Assembly: GCA_015486615.1 (NCBI GenBank)
Contig: WFRI01000071.1
Coordinates: forward strand, 1-15,009
DNA length: 15,009 nucleotides
Origin: Candidatus Omnitrophota bacterium
GTDB lineage: Bacteria; Omnitrophota; Gorgyraeia; Duberdicusellales; Duberdicusellaceae
Direction of reading: 5' to 3'
Positions within the stretch are counted from its first letter, which is position 1, and the number at the start of each line of letters is the position of its first letter. This document shows, piece after piece, positions 13,378-15,009 of this stretch. The position numbers were made by a program, and so were the translations under genes. A model generated the notes under the pieces. It worked only from the letters and a program-made list of their open reading frames with translations. It was not told the origin of the DNA and did no database searches.

Positions 13378-14811
13378 ATGTTTGCAAAAATCCGGCAAAA
13401 AGATATAAAAAAGATGCTCTGGGTGCTGGTAGGGATTATAATCCCCGCTTTTGTGCTCTGGGGAGGAATATCTTATCTCAGCCAAAGCCAGGGTTATGCT
13501 TTAAAGGTATATAACAAAAAAATATCTCTGCCGCAATTCTACAGCCTTTTGAAAAATTACAGGGTATTTATAAAAGCCAAATACGGAAGTGATGCCCTAA
13601 GCAGACTCCCCCTGGACAACTTAAAAATAATGGCAATCCAGCACCTGCTGTTTCTGGAAAAAGCAAAAAGAGAAAAAATAAAAGTCAAAGATTCCCAATT
13701 ATTAAAAGAGATTATGTCTCTGCCTGTTTTTTACTCCCGCGGCAAGTTTGACCAGAACAAGTATAAAGACTTTTTGCGTTCAGTCCAAACCCCCGCGGGA
13801 CAGTTTGAAGATTTTCTAAAAGAAAGAATAATGGCAGAAATCCTTCTGAAAAAACACACCGCAGGGATAAAAGTTTCTGACGAAGAAACATTAAGGCTGT
13901 ATAAAGAACTAAACGAGCAGGCAAAAATAGATTATATCCCTTTTCTTTATAAAGAAATCAAAAAACAAATCCAGGCCGGCAGCAAAGAATTAAAAGATTA
14001 TTATAAAACTCATAAGGAAGATTTCCGTATTCCGCAGAAAGTTCAAATAAAATACCTAAAACTCCCTCTAACAGCAAAAAAAGCCCTTTTGGCAAAGATG
14101 CAGAAATTAGCAAAAAGAAATTATCCTTTAGCAAAAATAGCCAGGGTAATAAACGTAAAGATAGAAACCTCAGGATTCTTCGCTTTTACTGAACCGATAA
14201 AAGGATTAGGCTTCAGCCGGCAGTTTAACCTTGCTGTATTTAATTCCCCGCCGGGTAAAACTTCCGGCCCGGTTAATATAGATAATTACCGGGTTGTATT
14301 TTCCAAAACTAAAGAAAATCCCTCTTACATCCCCAAATTTAATGAGATTATAGACCGGGTCAAGAATACAGTGGTAAAAAGCAAGGCAAGACAAACTGCT
14401 TTATCAAAGGCAAAAAGCATATTGTCAGTCGTAAAAAAGAAAAAAATAAAGGAACTTATCAATCTTAAAAAAATTATGCCGGGCATTGAAGTAAAACACT
14501 CCAAGTTTTTTAAACGCGGGCAGTTTGTAGAAGATATGGGATTAAACCCGGTTATTTACAAAAACATATTCTCCCTTAAAAAAGGCCAAATACTGCCCCG
14601 CCCTTTACTTCTGGACAAAGGAGTGTTTGTAATTCAGCTTGTTGATTTTAAGCCTATTGACAAAAAGAAATACCAGGCGCAGAAAAAAATCCTGCGCCAG
14701 AAAATCCGGAATTTAAAATATAACCGGGCAGAGCAGAAATTTCTACAGAAAATAATAAAAGAAAGTAAATTTACTTACTCCTCAACACTAATGGCATTGA
14801 CCGGGCATTGA
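13378..14811 (+). CDS. PpiD/SurA-like membrane-anchored periplasmic chaperone
   Basis: From ATG 13378 the protein has 477 residues: a short basic cytoplasmic end (MFAKIRQKDIKK), one membrane helix at about 13-34, then a large exported part. Residues 40-165 resemble the SurA/PpiD N-terminal chaperone domain (VYNKKISLPQFYSLL, VFYSRGKFDQNKYKDFLRS, QFEDFLKERIMAEILL). Two later stretches (about 262-310 and 371-425) look like decayed parvulin domains ending in the strand pattern DNYRVVFSK and KGVFVIQLVDF; the usual catalytic motifs are not recognisable. It likely assists folding of exported proteins, as a chaperone rather than an isomerase. The frame stays open to 13276, but no start there has a ribosome-binding site. 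It is the only plus-strand gene and overlaps the ferredoxin tail by 37 bases. Confidence 0.82.
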   Translation: MFAKIRQKDIKKMLWVLVGIIIPAFVLWGGISYLSQSQGYALKVYNKKISLPQFYSLLKNYRVFIKAKYGSDALSRLPLDNLKIMAIQHLLFLEKAKREKIKVKDSQLLKEIMSLPVFYSRGKFDQNKYKDFLRSVQTPAGQFEDFLKERIMAEILLKKHTAGIKVSDEETLRLYKELNEQAKIDYIPFLYKEIKKQIQAGSKELKDYYKTHKEDFRIPQKVQIKYLKLPLTAKKALLAKMQKLAKRNYPLAKIARVINVKIETSGFFAFTEPIKGLGFSRQFNLAVFNSPPGKTSGPVNIDNYRVVFSKTKENPSYIPKFNEIIDRVKNTVVKSKARQTALSKAKSILSVVKKKKIKELINLKKIMPGIEVKHSKFFKRGQFVEDMGLNPVIYKNIFSLKKGQILPRPLLLDKGVFVIQLVDFKPIDKKKYQAQKKILRQKIRNLKYNRAEQKFLQKIIKESKFTYSSTLMALTGH

Positions 14812-14960
14812 GAAGCAATATCTTTTACATCGCAGGAAGAACAATCTTCTACTTTTACTTTAGCCACTCCCTCGTCGCTTAATTCAAAACAATCCGAACA
14901 CAAATTAGCACACAATCCGCAGCCAACACAGGTATTGGAATCAATAGTTACTTTAGCCAT
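14775..14960 (-). CDS. Single [4Fe-4S] ferredoxin
   Basis: A 61-residue electron carrier. Cluster ligands are Cys11-x2-Cys14-x2-Cys17 and the remote Cys52 followed by Pro53. The overall layout (VTIDSNTCVGCGLC...CF.L.DEG.AKV...CPVNAISVEE) matches the Thermotoga-type one-cluster ferredoxin, where two further cysteines form a disulfide; Cys21 and Cys43 sit in those places. The start is ATG 14960-14958 behind AGGAGG (7-base spacing); an upstream in-frame ATG at 14981 lies inside the leader hairpin motif and is rejected. The gene converges on the PpiD-like gene, with overlapping ends. Confidence 0.95.
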   Translation of the reverse strand: MAKVTIDSNTCVGCGLCANLCSDCFELSDEGVAKVKVEDCSSCDVKDIASQCPVNAISVEE

Positions 14961-14967
14961 AATAAAA

Positions 14968-15001
14968 CCTCCTTTTAGCACCGCTTTGCCCTATGGCAAA
15001 G
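14968..15001 (-). promoter_or_regulatory. Repeated leader hairpin element upstream of the ferredoxin
   Basis: On the minus strand, arms CTTTGCC (15001-14995) and GGCAAAG (14990-14984) enclose the loop ATAG. They are followed by CGGTGCTAA and, with two more A, by the Shine-Dalgarno AGGAGG (14973-14968). Apart from the loop and one C/T change it repeats the rplY leader element, although the two genes are unrelated. The window ends just upstream, so the promoter is not seen. Confidence 0.6.
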
Positions 15002-15009
15002 GCTTAATA

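Noticed and set aside
1..15009. CRISPR arrays, insertion sequences, phage genes or a replication origin
   Set aside because: No regularly spaced repeats, transposase or integrase motifs, terminal inverted repeats or DnaA-box clusters were seen, although dnaB is present.

Overview
This window reads as ordinary chromosome from an uncultivated Gram-negative-type bacterium. A BamA start (signal peptide plus POTRA) and a PpiD/SurA-like periplasmic chaperone imply an outer membrane. The coding density, AT-leaning codon use, two-gene transketolase, low-complexity Lys/Glu tails and the ispE-spoVG-glmU-prs-rplY-pth gene order would suit a Candidatus Omnitrophota-like or neighbouring lineage. That placement is inference from gene style, not from a marker search. 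All but one gene lie on the minus strand, so transcription runs right to left.

In transcription order: (1) A 61-residue single-cluster ferredoxin (14960-14775) overlaps tail to tail with the only plus-strand gene, a membrane-anchored PpiD/SurA-like chaperone (13378-14811). (2) An apparent seven-gene operon follows: hisG, a 29-residue bS22/mS38-like ribosomal protein that is easily missed, a secreted TPR protein, the N and C halves of a split transketolase, ispE, and a SpoVG with a zinc ribbon spliced into it. (3) A gap of about 400 bases holds a hairpin, a GC-rich repeat-like patch and the promoter of tRNA-Gln(UUG). (4) A zeta-toxin-like kinase and a 58-residue partner joined by an ATGA overlap sit between the tRNA and glmU, inside an otherwise conserved housekeeping cluster. 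(5) glmU-prs-rplY-pth supply UDP-GlcNAc, PRPP, ribosomal protein bL25 and peptidyl-tRNA hydrolase. (6) rpsF-ssb-rpsR-rplI-dnaB is the classic ribosome/replication operon. (7) bamA has its own near-consensus sigma-70 promoter and runs off the left edge.

Many genes overlap by 4 to 20 bases (ATGA, TTGA and longer), so translational coupling is probably widespread. PRPP made by Prs is the substrate of HisG; IspE and the transketolase halves connect to sugar-phosphate and isoprenoid metabolism; GlmU feeds peptidoglycan and LPS.

The most unusual non-coding signal is a repeated leader element. A perfect 7-bp hairpin with arms CTTTGCC/GGCAAAG is followed by CGGYGCTAA and directly by the Shine-Dalgarno, and it occurs upstream of two unrelated genes (rplY and the ferredoxin). 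A shorter relative lies upstream of rpsF. Other points of interest are the zinc-ribbon SpoVG, the toxin/small-protein pair, an SSB without the usual Pro-Phe tip, and a possibly leaderless start for the PpiD-like gene.
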